Source: Lutraria lutraria (taxonomy: Eukaryota > Mollusca > Bivalvia > Venerida > Mactridae). From it: 64,000 bases of DNA. The DNA lies in NCBI GenBank assembly GCA_964023205.1, contig OZ026837.1, positions 15,353,479 to 15,417,478 of the forward strand, written 5' to 3'. A model generated the notes under the pieces. It was not told where the DNA came from, did no database searches, and saw nothing but the letters and a program-made list of their open reading frames with translations. A program made the translations under genes and the position numbers. Shown here one piece after another: positions 34,130 through 45,351 of the stretch (the first letter of the stretch is position 1; each line of letters starts with the position of its first letter).

Positions 34130-35990
34130 TTGTACTCTCATTCTAAAAGCATGACTGATATACATAGCAAGATTATGCACAATTTGTTCATCTGAACAAG
34201 GCATACGATTGTTCCTAAAAGTGCTCTTCTGTGTACTTTGAGAGTAATTCAGCATATAGGTGCACATCGAAATGGAATTCATCTTCAGTACAACCATTAC
34301 AATAAAGACAATCTCTAGTAATCTAGTATCTAGTAGGTACCGTGTTTAATCAACAAATTGTGCGATGAACATCTAAATGCGGCTAAAGATGTTCTAAAGT
34401 TAGTAATTGCAATGCCTGCAACATATTGTTCAGTTCTATATATCAGTTTAAGATTAGAGTACTGATGCAATTTACTGTTTTGAAAGCATCTAGCAATCTT
34501 GGTTATACTGATCTGTTAGCCGTTGTGCATAACACATTTTTAAGACACACTGTTTGTTATAAACGTGATGTTTTCTCCCAAATGTACCCAAAACCATTGA
34601 CAAAAAAATATGTTTTAATTAGAAAAAAAAAATTTGTTTGACAGATGTTATTAAGGTGTACGAGCATTTGCAAACAAAACGAAAACAATGATTTCGATTC
34701 ATATTCAGAATTCTTAGCTACAAACATTTACACAATGTCCATTCGAGTATATGCACTGGCAGAAGTGATCTGCCTAGGGTTCTTAAAACAGCATCAATGC
34801 AAAAAAAATCCAACTTTTAAAAACCTTTTACGTCCACAACTATGATCCTTTTCTATTCAATCTGCATTATCTAAATCACAGACTGTATATCAATTTATTT
34901 AATAATTAATTATTATCAAGCCTTGTAACTTGTTTATTACCCGGCAGTGGTATTTCCAATTAGCGGGCCACTATCAATAACACTTCTCGACCCGGGGCCG
35001 AAAAATTATATAAATATAAAGCCCGCATTTTAAGCAATTTGATTAACTGCAAAATCAGAGCAAAAAAGTAATATAGGTATTTGATAAATTTGTCAATGAA
35101 TAAGTGAATTGATAATAGGCCCTGTTATTTGTCCCCGGGACGGTCGTATTGGCCTTCTTATTTATAAACAAAAAAGTCATACAATAACACAAGTGAACTA
35201 ACCTAACAGACAAATGCTTCGAAAAAGGTATGAAATGGAACGTGCAACTATTTAGTAATACTAAGGTAATTCAATGTTTGTTATTATGATACCCCCTTTG
35301 CCTTAACAGACAGAGACTCTGACAGTTTGAATAATGCTAATCGGTCAGTGAAAAAGTACCCAAACTCAAGTAAAATTGTTAACATTTGTTCTACCTCTCC
35401 ATTTTTGCAAAATCATGTATTTATTTTGAAATATCCGTCCGCCCTTCTTAAAAACGACAATTCTAGTTTTATCAATAATATTAACATTCAGTTTATAGCT
35501 GTCACAAAACGTGTTTAAGTCATTTAATCGCATTTGTAAACATACTATAGTTTCTGCACTTTAAGCAATATCATCTGTTAACATAAATAGAAAACAATCT
35601 GTAACATCTGGGAAAAACGGAATTCCAAGAGTGTTATTGTTGCTAAGCAAAACATACAATTCATTAATAATTAATGAAAATAGTATAGGACTTAAAGTAC
35701 ATCTTTGACGTAGTCCTACGGGGCATCTAAATGTTTCAGTATTTTCTAGCTTTATTCTGATAAAACATTTAAAACTATTATACAAATAGAGTTGACAGAT
35801 CTTAACATGTTGCCTTTAATACCATCCTTCTTCAGAATTTTTAAATATAATACAACGATTTATCGATTCAAAGACTTTTCAAAAGTCAATGAAAACAACA
35901 TAATTGGATTACCTTTTTTGTTATTCAGTTATTCACTTACAGTAGAAAATAAAGGCATAATATATTGTAAAATGTCCATGCGTATTTAAT
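34130..35990 (-). pseudogene. Decayed non-LTR retrotransposon reverse transcriptase
   Basis: Read on the minus strand, scattered frames give reverse transcriptase pieces in the right order. First comes FIDF-stop-KVFESINR (about 35896-35860), then a 74-codon frame (35785-35561) with CPVGLRQRCTLSPILFSLII, and a degenerate catalytic box LTDDIA where F/Y-A-D-D is usual. After an in-frame stop follow KLNVNIDKTRIVVFKKGG (about 35490-35437) and NVNNFT near 35375. About 1 kb further on come FRTSLAAFRCSSHNLLIKHG (about 34400-34335) and, after a frameshift, CLYCNGCTEDEFHFDVHLYA (about 34315-34250), the zinc-ribbon-like C-terminus known from many animal LINE ORF2 proteins. Stops and frameshifts throughout show it is dead. 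The N-terminal endonuclease is not visible and a 5' truncation is likely. The middle (about 34850-35290) is too decayed to read. The clade (Jockey/CR1-like group) is a guess. Confidence 0.8.
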
Positions 35991-36046
35991 TATAATGTCT
36001 TGTGGTGTATTATATTGTATTTATAAATCGGCTGATATAATCACCA

Positions 36047-36119
36047 GCCCATTTAGCTCAGTTGGTTGAGCATCTACCTTGCAAGCGGGAAGTCGCGGGT
36101 TCGAGCTCCGCATCGGATA
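36047..36119 (+). tRNA. tRNA-Ala(UGC)-like sequence, probably pseudogene or SINE head
   Basis: Has a clear box A (TAGCTCAGTTGGTTGAG), a D stem GCTC/GAGC, an anticodon loop CTTGCAA with TGC at 36080-36082, and a T arm GCGGG-TTCGAGC-TCCGC. The acceptor strands GCCCATT and ATCGGAT pair badly, and the anticodon stem has an A-C mismatch. It is therefore most likely a tRNA pseudogene or the head of an otherwise unrecognised SINE. It lies just beyond the 5' side of the retrotransposon remnant. Polymerase III could still recognise the boxes. Confidence 0.5.
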
Positions 36120-37185
36120 CATTATTTTCCTCCTATTACAGATGATAATGTGCATGTAATGTTTAAATTGTAATTGTAAATCATTGAGATATTTTGATTT
36201 TATAATCTAATCGTTTGGCCCTAGGTACACAGAAATACTTTCATCAATTACATTTACCTGGAACAGTACAATTCCTAACCTAATTTGAAATACTCATTAT
36301 CGTGCTGGCACTTCAGGGCGTCATGTAACTCTTATCAAGCAATGTTAGAAAATAATACCCGTCAGCAAATTGTGAAACGTATGTATCAAGAGATGGAACA
36401 AATATACTTATACTTTAGTGTTTTTGTAGGTTTTCATTTGTCAGAATTTCTCCTCCGATGATTGGAGAAGTCACGTGTTTTCTACATATTGCTTGAACGA
36501 TACGATACAGTAACACTTCAATATGTGATCACTTCGTTATGACATCCTCTTATCCCCGAACCTGCTTTAAATATTTACTGTATACAGTACAACACGGTCG
36601 GTTATAGTGCACTCCAAAACAATTAAGAATCGACAATGCAACAAGGTCAATTTCATTCACCCAAGTACGCCGTTTAAGGTGAAAAAAAGCTTGGACGGAC
36701 ATAGAGCAGCATTGAAAAGAAATCACAAATTTGAAAGCAAAGAAGAATGGACACCTTCAAACCTTGTTATAATTGTGTACTGTTGTATTCTAACCTCGGC
36801 AAAAAGACCGTTACAGCATTGAGTCGGATTTCCTTGCACCAAAATAAGTCTTAATTGATTTTAATATCTTATTGTAATTATAGTCAAAAAAACTTTCTCG
36901 ACTATTTTTTGAAATCATACAAATGTTCCGTTGGTGTGCTAAAAAACTATCTCCGAAACAACAGATTCAACTTTTCCGTAAAACGGCGAGGTGATTTCCA
37001 AATAATGGTATTTTGCAATGTTTTATATTTCAATTATAAGAAGTTTCAAGGAACATTTAGCTGGTCTTTTGTTCTTAGTTCGACAGACAACTAACTCAAG
37101 CTATAATTTGTTTTCTTGTTCAGACGAACTGAGAATGGAATGACAATTGTAACTGTGTGAAATCTATTAGAAATAGAACAAAATA
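36120..37185. other. Unassigned AT-rich sequence
   Basis: Frames of 71 and 79 codons at 36607-36822 and 36855-37094 lack recognisable domains. Confidence 0.4.
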
Positions 37186-37356
37186 CAGTGAACTCTCTTC
37201 AAAGCAACACCCATTGGGAGTAGCAAAATTATGTTGTTGAGAGCTTGTTGCTCTGGAGAGATAAAATTAATAAATAAATCATGCAACGGGGAAAATATGC
37301 TGCTGTTGAAGGGTGGTTGTTGCTCAGGAAAGGGCCGCTCTGGAGAGATTGTACTG
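37186..37356 (+). mobile_element. TA-flanked MITE family A, clean copy
   Basis: 171 bp, CAGTGAACTCTCTTCAAAGC to GGAGAGATTGTACTG, with TA on both sides (37184-37185 and 37357-37358). Contains ACCCATTGGGAGTAGCAAAA and GTTGTTGCTCAGGAAAGGGC. Confidence 0.8.
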
Positions 37357-37358
37357 TA

Positions 37359-39404
37359 AAATTAAAAAAAAATATATATTTTATAATTTTGTATTCTTTA
37401 TTAGACTCGAATGACCTCATTTGAAAAAAGGAAAATCGTTTCAAAGATAGCAGAGTAATGCAGTAAATAAAGCTCATATTTTGTTAAAGATAAATGCTCA
37501 AAATATATGCAAAATACTGTAATATCTAAGTAGATATTGCAATATACCGCAAAAGCAATTTTCCAATCATTGAGTAAACTTAATACCTACCCAGACAATA
37601 CTTTTTGCATTCTGTTAGATATTCATGGGTTTATACATGACGCCGGTGTTCTAATTGGTTGTAGATACTCTTTTAGCAACATTCGGAATTTCACTGATGA
37701 AAAGTTTTACATTTCGACCAAGTCCATAAAATTAAAATCTAATATCTACGGCAGACATTCGGATCACTCAGATTGAAAATACCTCGCAGGTTATACAAAA
37801 TGTTCTCAGAGAACCAATTTCAAAGGAAACGGAAACAGCAGTTTTGGTAACAAAAAGTCGTGATTCAAGTCTCTAGGAATTAGACGTGAATGAATATATT
37901 TATACTGAAATGGGATTTGAATGTCTAGAGAGCCAACGGCATTTTAATGAGCCCAAATCATTCTGACAAAAGTATACCACTGCTAGCTTTAATTCCTTGT
38001 TTTACAAATCGAAAAAATAACATTAATATTTCTCTGCTCTGTGCTTAAATGATACGGATATCATAAATCTGTAATAATTGGTATTAAAGGCTTGAACTTT
38101 GTTCAACTCAAATAAACTTTTTTAGAAATAATAATATATGGTATACAGATAAATGATTTAATATAGAAATGGTGAACATGCTCAGTTGGTTTTGAATTTC
38201 AAAATAAATGAGATTTTCAAAATGAATTTTGGGTAAAACACTTGTCTTTCACCATCGAAAGTTACTTTTTTCTCTGTCTGACCATTTCTCTATGTGTGCT
38301 GAATTTAATCCGCAAAGTACACCCAGTTGTTGCTCTTTCATACCCCGTAATTGTTAGCAAAAGGTTAGTCATAACATATAAATGGACCTATCATAAGAAA
38401 ACTTACTAACAATGCATTTAAAAGATTGATGTCTTTCATGCTATAGCCGTGGTTCCAGATATCCGACCGTCCCATTCTTTTTGTGACAACCCTAAATTTT
38501 GGATAGCGAAATTTAAAAAAAAACGAAATGTTTTGGGACGAATCGTACCTCCAAAGTAACAAAGATATGTTAAGAGAAGAATGGTCACATACCAACCAAC
38601 CAGACTTTTTGGTCATGGTCGAATAACCGGAAGCACTATCATTATTTTTATAAATTGTAACATTTTCCGCCATGGACGTTTCTCTTGAAATCCGATGACC
38701 TGAGCATGTGCTTTCATAAATGCAGCCACCAGTTAAATCCGAGGTAATTCGGATCGATTCACCGTGATTTATTTTTTATTGTTACGAGATATTACAATAA
38801 ATGAATGAGTAGGCCCTATTCAGATTTTAAAAAAAATACGATTCCTAAATCTGAAGTTTCCTTTCATTGAAACGCGAAACTCGAGGCAGAACGACATATT
38901 CTTGGTAATATTTCTGAAAAATGAAAAAGCCTACATCTTGAATTGAACAGCATTCAAAATCGGTTTTTGCGTAGCAAAATTGTCTCTGAATAGACAGTGA
39001 GAAAATATAAAATATTCATCTGCCATTAAGTGGATTTCATAAATATACACCACCCAAAGGTGTGATTGAATTTTATGCAATTGATCAATATTTTAAAAAT
39101 CTGCATTCAGGGACTGTAGTTTTCTGTAAAAGGATGGTCTTGCGTGCATACGCATGACTGATTAACTCAGTGTTTGATTAATGTTTCGGGCTTTGGTGTC
39201 ATGCCATGTGACAGCGGTGTTGTAGCACTATATAGCGACACTTGACATCTATCAAAAAGACACGTAACGGAACTAACATACGTGAGACAATAAACTCGCT
39301 ACAAAAAAGCAACCAGGGACAAACGCATTACAGTACATTTGCTACAGTAAAAGATGCTGGACAAACTTCTTGTTTAAGAGATACGAGTAGGTGCTGGAAT
39401 TTAT
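37359..39404. other. Unassigned AT-rich sequence
   Basis: About 2 kb. A minus-strand frame of 102 codons at 38365-38673 starts MAENVTIYKNNDSASG but shows no recognisable domain or splice context. A 79-codon plus frame at 37537-37776 is similar. Neither is called a gene. Confidence 0.4.
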
Positions 39405-39520
39405 TATACAGACCACGGTCTTGGTCCAGTGGTTAGTGCACAGGACTTAAACTCCGGCGATGGGGGTTTGGATAAAAATAGTTGATTTTCCTTATTATGC
39501 GGAAATGTTGTCAGCTCCAT
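39405..39520 (+). mobile_element. SINE family 4, partial
   Basis: GACCACGGTCTTGGTCCAGT then GGTTAGTGCACAGGACTT matches the heads at 48105 and, in reverse, 63296. The body is diverged after about 100 bp. Confidence 0.5.
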
Positions 39521-40945
39521 GTCGAACGTTGGAACTGGTTATACTAGTTCATATAGACCAAACAAACTCATTAGGTGAAGCGGCATCCGCAAATAACTGA
39601 ATTATCTTTAAAAAAACGATGTTAGACCCTCAGAAACACTGAAGATGAATACAGTGAAGCAGAAAGATTTCTCACGAAACGGGACCTCAATATCAAGCTC
39701 TTTTGAAATAAAAATGAGGACTGGCCAGGGAAACTACTTTGTATGGAGGACCAATCGATACTGGCACATAGAACAAGAAAAATAAAATAAGAACGTATCA
39801 AATAAAACTACATGTATGTGGTAATTGTAAACCAATGTTAATAAAGAAATTGGTAAAAGTGGTGCAAGTATGCAAAAGCTATTGAATCCAACCAAACCTC
39901 AATTATGGTAAATTGGCAAAAACATATTGTTATAAATGTTTAATATATGTAGGATTCCATTTCTATATTCCCCAGATGCTCTGTCGAAGTATTGTCAACA
40001 CGTCATGTTACAAAACAATCATAACACATGTGTTCATGAACATGTTTGTGTCTTGCGTCAATTATTTGATCATTTGTTAGATTCGTGTTTTGTCTTTTTA
40101 TCTTCGTTTTATTGGATGTGTCTTCATCGTCTGCTTTGCTGATAATGTTGTCTGCGTATTTAGCGAGGTTAATGCTTAATGTTTTTACATTTATTAATTA
40201 AAGCGTCCATGTGATTATGGGTATTTTATTACCAAGGGTTATTTTGGACATCATTTCCATATAAGGCAACATAAAACAACTTCATGTGAATCTTGATAAT
40301 GCTCTGTACTTAATCTCTTTAACCATTGCTTGTATCTCCCTACAATTGTCCAGTCATTTTGTGTCAGAAAAAGGCAAACGAAAAACAAAGCACTTTTCTC
40401 ATAAATAGTGTGTCTAGGATTGCGATAATTTGTTTCTGTATTGACATATTTACGATAAGGGATGTTTTCTCATCACCAAATTAAGTAACCGATCGTGATT
40501 AGCGCCTGAACTTTTCTCTCACCAAATGTCGTCTGCTACACACCCACAATATGTTGCCAACGTGAATTTTCAAGTGTTCAAGGTTTGGTTTTGTAGACAA
40601 AATAGTGCGCGCAGCACCTGTGTCTTATCAGCTTTGATGTTTTAGAGTTTGCGAACAAAGATTCCTCGGTGTGACATTTTCAACTACTTGGTTAAGAGAA
40701 ATTCGCGTCTTCAGTTATTTTACTTTCGCATATGTGACGTGAAATCTTCCTAATCATAAACCAGACGACAAGTTTTGTTTGTTCTGTCTCATTGTTCGAC
40801 ACAATGATAAGTTTAAATCGAAATTAGTGCTTGCCCCACTTTCTTATCCAATCAGTGACAAGGATGTTTTTAAATATGTGGCTTTCTTATCTTCATAGAA
40901 TATACAACCGACCTTCTTATAATCTAAGAACGACTTAGCACACAC
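39521..40945. other. Unassigned AT-rich sequence
   Basis: Nothing recognised. Confidence 0.4.
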
Positions 40946-40956
40946 TGCGCATGCGT
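40946..40956. promoter_or_regulatory. NRF1-like motif
   Basis: TGCGCATGCGT matches the NRF1 consensus YGCGCAYGCGC except for its last base. It is isolated in AT-rich DNA with no gene found beside it. Confidence 0.3.
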
Positions 40957-41703
40957 AGCACTAAGACGGTTTGGATTGGGTTCTTTGTAAAGAAAACAAC
41001 AGTCGCTACCTCTCCTTTTAGCTTTATTGTGTAGGAATGACATTCAAATATGCACTCTAACCTATACAAAGGTGAAATTAAAAATCTTCCTACAAAGTCT
41101 CGGAATTTCTCGTTGCTTGTGATTATTTTCATAAGCTAACAACGACACAGTCTTTTAGTGTATATATACGAGTACATGTATATAATAAAAATATTCATTT
41201 TGACATTGACAAAATAGTTTGCTGAAATTTCTCCACATACCGAGACATATTTTCTCCATTGACTTTCTACATCGGAAAAACTCTGAGAGGAATCAAAATT
41301 TTGATTTATTGCCTCTTGGTCATATTCATTCACGCCTACAGAGCGTCAGATGTTCTCATAAACAATAAACATAAATATGCATATTGTTTTGCTCAAAGAG
41401 TGACACTGATAGCCAATTTCTTCCCCTCGAAAAATATGCGGTATGTTAAAAAAACATAAATCTATTTCCCAAGTTCCTCCTTTTACCAGCGCCCGGCGTT
41501 TTTCCCTTTTCCTATAAAAACACTGAAGTATAAAAAGTTTGTTCTTACTCTATGTAGTGCTAAGACTAGCACATTTTCGGAGCGAAGTCAGTGACGTCAG
41601 AAAATCTGCAATCGGTTTGGTACAATGTTTACTAAGATTTTTGACAACCTTATGTTCACTGGGTGCCACTCTAGAGTTTATCACTTTCCTTAAATTCAAT
41701 ATA
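40957..41703. other. Unassigned AT-rich sequence
   Basis: CTATAAAAACACTG near 41512 is TATA-like, but nothing coding follows. Confidence 0.35.
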
Positions 41704-41859
41704 CAGTAAAACCAGAAAAACCCGAACCCCTTCCGGACTGAGTCATAAGTTCGGATTTTGGTAGAATTCCGGTTTTCAGAGAATCTTTTATAAATTCCGA
41801 AAGAATGAGACTTGAAAAATAGTCCGATTTTCAGAGAATTTCGGATTTAAGGCGTACTG
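41704..41859 (+). mobile_element. TA-type MITE family B, copy 1
   Basis: Starts after TA with CAGTAAAACCAGAAAAACCC, then CCTTCCGGACTGAGTC and GAATTCCGGTTTTCAGAGAA. The right end is damaged (GGCGTACTGC). Family ends CAGTAAAACCCC / GGGGTTTTACTG are pogo/Tigger-like. Confidence 0.7.
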
Positions 41860-42738
41860 CAATACCCTATTGAAAGAGGTCTGAAAACGGAAATGTAATA
41901 CCTACTCGATGTCTATCTTTATCAACTAAGGTCATTGCTAAGGTACATAATCACCTGAAGGTCCTTTTATTTCGAAAGCATTTATGACGTGTCATATTAT
42001 GTGCTGTATAATTGATTCTCACAGCTGTAACCCATCTTAAACACAGGGAAGCAGCACTGTGCAACGTCAAGTTTTGTCAACCTGGTCGATGAAGCTATCA
42101 CGTGACATTTACTACATTTACTTTTTGGAAAATAACAGACACATGTTATGGAATGAACACAAAATGGGGCATCGATATAATTAGCATGTATCAATATTAG
42201 TGAATTAATTTTCCCAAAGCTAGAGCAAAAACACATTCCTAGCTCCCAACCAAACCTCAAGGGAGAGATAACCAAAATATTGTGTTATTATATAATTATG
42301 ATATCAATAATATTAAATGCTATCGTAGTTGTTATTATTGGTAATGCTAGCTCTTGGCTAATGTTAAAGAGACCATTTATATCATCGAACGGTCGATGTT
42401 TGGTTTGTACAAATTAACCATATATAAATGGTGCCGCGACATAAAACATTTTCTGTCGGCAAAACAAATTACCAAAGATCAAGAGCCTGTGTGTAACTTT
42501 CCGTTTGTTACGCTGAAAGGCTTCAGTCAATTGATTCATAGAAAATATGAGTTTAATGATACGGCATCCTTTGGGTCTCAACGAAGTTGTACCAATTATT
42601 AACAAAGAAATTATCGTTATGGTAGGCATATATGATCACCAGAACACTAATATCCATATTATACCACTTAGTTTTTTTTAAAACAATCAGTATTGTCATT
42701 TATATACTACACGTATGTTAATATCATTTATAAAGATA
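41860..42738. other. Unassigned sequence between two family B copies
   Basis: Lies between two family B MITEs in opposite orientation. Short frames at 41997-42275 (minus) and 42354-42602 (plus) have no recognised domain. Confidence 0.35.
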
Positions 42739-42912
42739 CATTAAACCCTTAAAACAAGACTCCAAGAAAACCGGAATTTTCTGAAAATCGGACGATTTTT
42801 TCAAGTCCCATCATTTTCAGAATTTATCAAAAGTTCTCTGAAAACCGGAATTCTCAGAAAACCGGACTTTTAGCCCTGTCCGGAAGAGGTCCGGCTTTCA
42901 GGGGTTTTACTG
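42739..42912 (-). mobile_element. TA-flanked MITE family B, copy 2
   Basis: 174 bp ending CTTTCAGGGGTTTTACTG, with TA at 42737-42738 and 42913-42914. Carries AAACCGGACTTTTAGCCC and TTCAAGTCCCATCATTTTCA, the reverse of copies 1 and 3. Confidence 0.8.
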
Positions 42913-43153
42913 TATCTATGTAGATGGATTTCTCTTACGTAAAATAATTTTCAGTTTCTTTGACACATGTAGATAGGATGGCACTCCTCTTACATCTGCA
43001 AAGGGTTCAACATGGGGTGATTGAGAAAACTAATCGACGTATAATAGCAGCTTAAAGTCTTCCCATTTATTTTCCATGATTGTTCTTTAGTTTCTGACTA
43101 TACTTTATTTATATCTTTGCGTTGACCTTGTTAATATTATTATTATGAATGTA

Positions 43154-43340
43154 CAGTAAATCCCCTGAAAACCGGATCCCTTCCGCTTTTCTGAGAAATC
43201 GGGTTTTCAGAGAACTTTTGATGAATTCCGAAAAAATGGGACTTGAAAAATCGTCCGACTTTCAGAGAATTCCGTTTTCTGGAAGTCCGGGTCTCAGTGA
43301 GTCCGTTTTTCAGGGAGTTCGGTTTTCAGAGGTTTTAATG
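43154..43340 (+). mobile_element. TA-flanked MITE family B, copy 3
   Basis: 187 bp from CAGTAAATCCCCTGAAAACC to AGAGGTTTTAATG, TA on both sides. Contains AATGGGACTTGAAAAATCGT and four TTTTC(T/A)G(A/G)-type elements. The 64-codon frame over it is an artefact. Confidence 0.8.
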
Positions 43341-43414
43341 TAGTTAGATTTTGAAATCGTTACGGTTGACTTCCTAATGTGGTCTGTTCTGTTGACAACA
43401 TTACAGAAAAAAAA

Positions 43415-43750
43415 TTATAAAAGCTCAGTAGGCCATATTGCTTTAAATAGCAATAAACTTGGGTTTTCTACATTTCGGCCAGCACCAAAACAACGGGCAC
43501 ATCTGTTAGCTTCGCTAATCATATTTACTGTTAATTGAATATAAATGACCCTCGGGTTAACGTTAGCGCCCCATAGCTTAGTCGCTAGTTCTCGGTGTAC
43601 ATAATTGTCTATTAATTTATCATTGCTTTCCACCAGTATCGATTCTAGTCTTAGTTCCCGAGAAAACGATACCTCTGATGTTTGAGAAAAATACTCTATC
43701 AGCTTTTGGAATGTCGGGAAATCTAATATACGACGATAAACATCAACCAT
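43415..43750 (-). CDS. Protein-like open frame, function unknown
   Basis: A 111-codon frame starting MVDVYRRILDFPTFQKLIEY. Residues 1-85 read like a folded helical protein, with alternating charged and hydrophobic residues such as ELRLESILVESNDKLIDNYV and ELATKLWGANVNPRVIYIQL. From about residue 86 (CARCFGAG onward) the quality falls, so a splice donor there is possible. I do not recognise the family. There is no signal peptide. It sits in the MITE-rich region just after family B copy 3, which argues for a captured or relic coding piece. It could also be a chance frame. Confidence 0.3.
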   Translation of the reverse strand: MVDVYRRILDFPTFQKLIEYFSQTSEVSFSRELRLESILVESNDKLIDNYVHRELATKLWGANVNPRVIYIQLTVNMISEANRCARCFGAGRNVENPSLLLFKAIWPTELL

Positions 43751-44149
43751 ATAGTTACTCTAATCGTCGTGAATGTGTTTAGTACGACCACTTAGTGAAA
43801 ACAATAAAGACAAGCTAACAGAGATAAAAATAACGAAACAGCTCTTAATGTGAAAATAAAGTCCAAGATTTACGTAAACCAACACTTAAAGATCTCCGCC
43901 CACTGTTCCACAGCTTAATTCATACCCCAAAAAATGCAACGAATAAAAACGAATGCAAGTTAATAAACTGCATAGTTTATTAATCTGAAACATTTATCAG
44001 ACTGAGTCTGAAGTTACTAACTTTGAGATCAATCTCTTAGCTTCAATCCCATTCTCGTTCTCAAACTGTATATGTCCTTTTGATTGATTGCAATATGTAT
44101 TCGAATAGTGAAACACATTTATAATCTGATCGCAATTAACTTTAAAATA

Positions 44150-44324
44150 CCGGTCAACCTCTCCAGAGTGGTTCTCTATTGAGCAACAACCTCCCTGCAA
44201 CAACAGGATGGTTTTTTTCACTGAACGATTTAACTCTAAATTTAACCTCTTTAGAGCAACAACCTCTCAACAACAACAGTGTTGTTCTACTCCCAATGGG
44301 TGTTGCTTTGGAAATGTCGCACTG
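44150..44324 (-). mobile_element. MITE family A copy
   Basis: About 175 bp with GTCAACCTCTCCAGAGTGG, CAACAACCTCCCTGCAACAA and GTGTTGCTTTGGAAATGTCG, ending GCACTG followed by TA. The left end is damaged (CCGGTC for CAGT). Confidence 0.75.
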
Positions 44325-44663
44325 TATTACTTGGTGCGACTTAGCCTTGACTTATCACTTTGATATCAAAAGAACAAAAAAGTCATGTAGAATTTTATAA
44401 ATACGAGTGGTTTTTTTGGCTCTTAGCCCCTGATAATCAGCTTATCATGTACGGGGAAATCAAAAAATATTTAGGTGATATGATCGTAGGTTTTGTCATC
44501 ATCTTGTAAAGAACGGTCAATGAATTCTAAGGCTTCATGCTGACAAATGTGTCATGCTATAGCGAAACGATTTTAAGGCTTCTTGTGTCTAGATGTCAGA
44601 TACAGTCAGGTGTATTTCAATATGGTTTTAAACCTAAAATGGGGTTTAATGGGTGCATAATGA

Positions 44664-44827
44664 ACATTTCAACCTCTCCAAAGAAACACTTTTTGGTAGT
44701 AGCAAATTTTTGTTGTTGATGTTGAGAGGCTGTTGCTCTAGAGAGGTTAAGTTTATAGTTAAATCGTGCTGTTGTTGAAGGGAGGTTGTTGCTCAAGAGA
44801 GGGCCGCTGTGCAGAGGTTGCAATGTT
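44664..44827 (+). mobile_element. MITE family A copy, inverted to its neighbour
   Basis: Starts ATTTCAACCTCTCCAAAG, contains CTGTTGCTCTAGAGAGGTTA and GTTGTTGAAGGGAGGTTGTT, and ends GCAGAGGTTGCAATG. It lies 340 bp from, and in the opposite orientation to, the copy at 44150-44324. Confidence 0.7.
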
Positions 44828-44973
44828 GATGATGTCCTTTTTAACAATCATCAAACCCAGAAATTAGACCCAATGTTTACAGTACAATGTTCATAATTAA
44901 TGGTTTGAAATAAAGCATTGTCTGATTATCTTGTGATCATTTGGTTGTTGGTCTGTGTACATGCTGTTGAGCC

Positions 44974-45001
44974 GTATATGTCACATATCGAATATGTAAC
45001 A
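44974..45001 (-). repeat. Inverted single copy of part of the 64-bp minisatellite unit
   Basis: CCGTATATGTCACATATCG followed by AATATGTAAC is the reverse complement of about 28 bp of the unit at 47283-47550, with one visible mismatch. Further TATGTGATATATTCGT-like pieces follow to about 45055. Confidence 0.55.
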
Positions 45002-45351
45002 CGTGTGTGATATATACGACCTTACAAATGGCATTTGTCATATGTGATATATTCGTCTGTTCAGTTTGAAAGTTAAAAGGCTAAACGTATTTGCCACATA
45101 CGTTGTGAAATAAAATTACAGAACTGCAGTTGTACAAATTACAACTTATAACACGTCCTTACCAAAAGTAATTTGTGCTTTTGCACTTCTCTTATTACAC
45201 GAGTTAACGTATATGTATAAACAAGTTGGTTGATCATTAACTGTAAGAACTTGCATAGCTATTAAAAATGTGCAATGAGAATAAGTGTAGATATGAAATG
45301 GTTTTGCTGCAAATACAATAGAGAAGTCCTCAGTATGGATAAAACCAACAA
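45002..45351. other. Unassigned AT-rich sequence
   Basis: No supported feature. A 112-codon minus-strand frame at 45262-45600 overlaps the plus-strand coding-like pieces and is judged the less likely reading. Confidence 0.3.

Noticed and set aside
34939..35165. MITE with CCCGGGG-type ends inside the LINE relic
   Set aside because: The two GC-rich patches are not convincingly inverted and no target duplication is visible.
36047..36119. Functional tRNA-Ala gene
   Set aside because: The acceptor strands do not pair and the anticodon stem has a mismatch, so a pseudogene or SINE head is more likely.
38365..38673. 102-codon minus-strand frame starting MAENVTIYKN
   Set aside because: No recognisable domain, splice context or neighbour; composition fits AT-rich noise.
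41512..41545. TATA-box promoter (CTATAAAAACACTG)
   Set aside because: TATA-like strings are frequent in DNA this AT-rich, and no exon or initiator context follows.
43149..43343. 64-codon frame with repeated FSGSP / FRE-like segments
   Set aside because: It is the translation of MITE family B copy 3.
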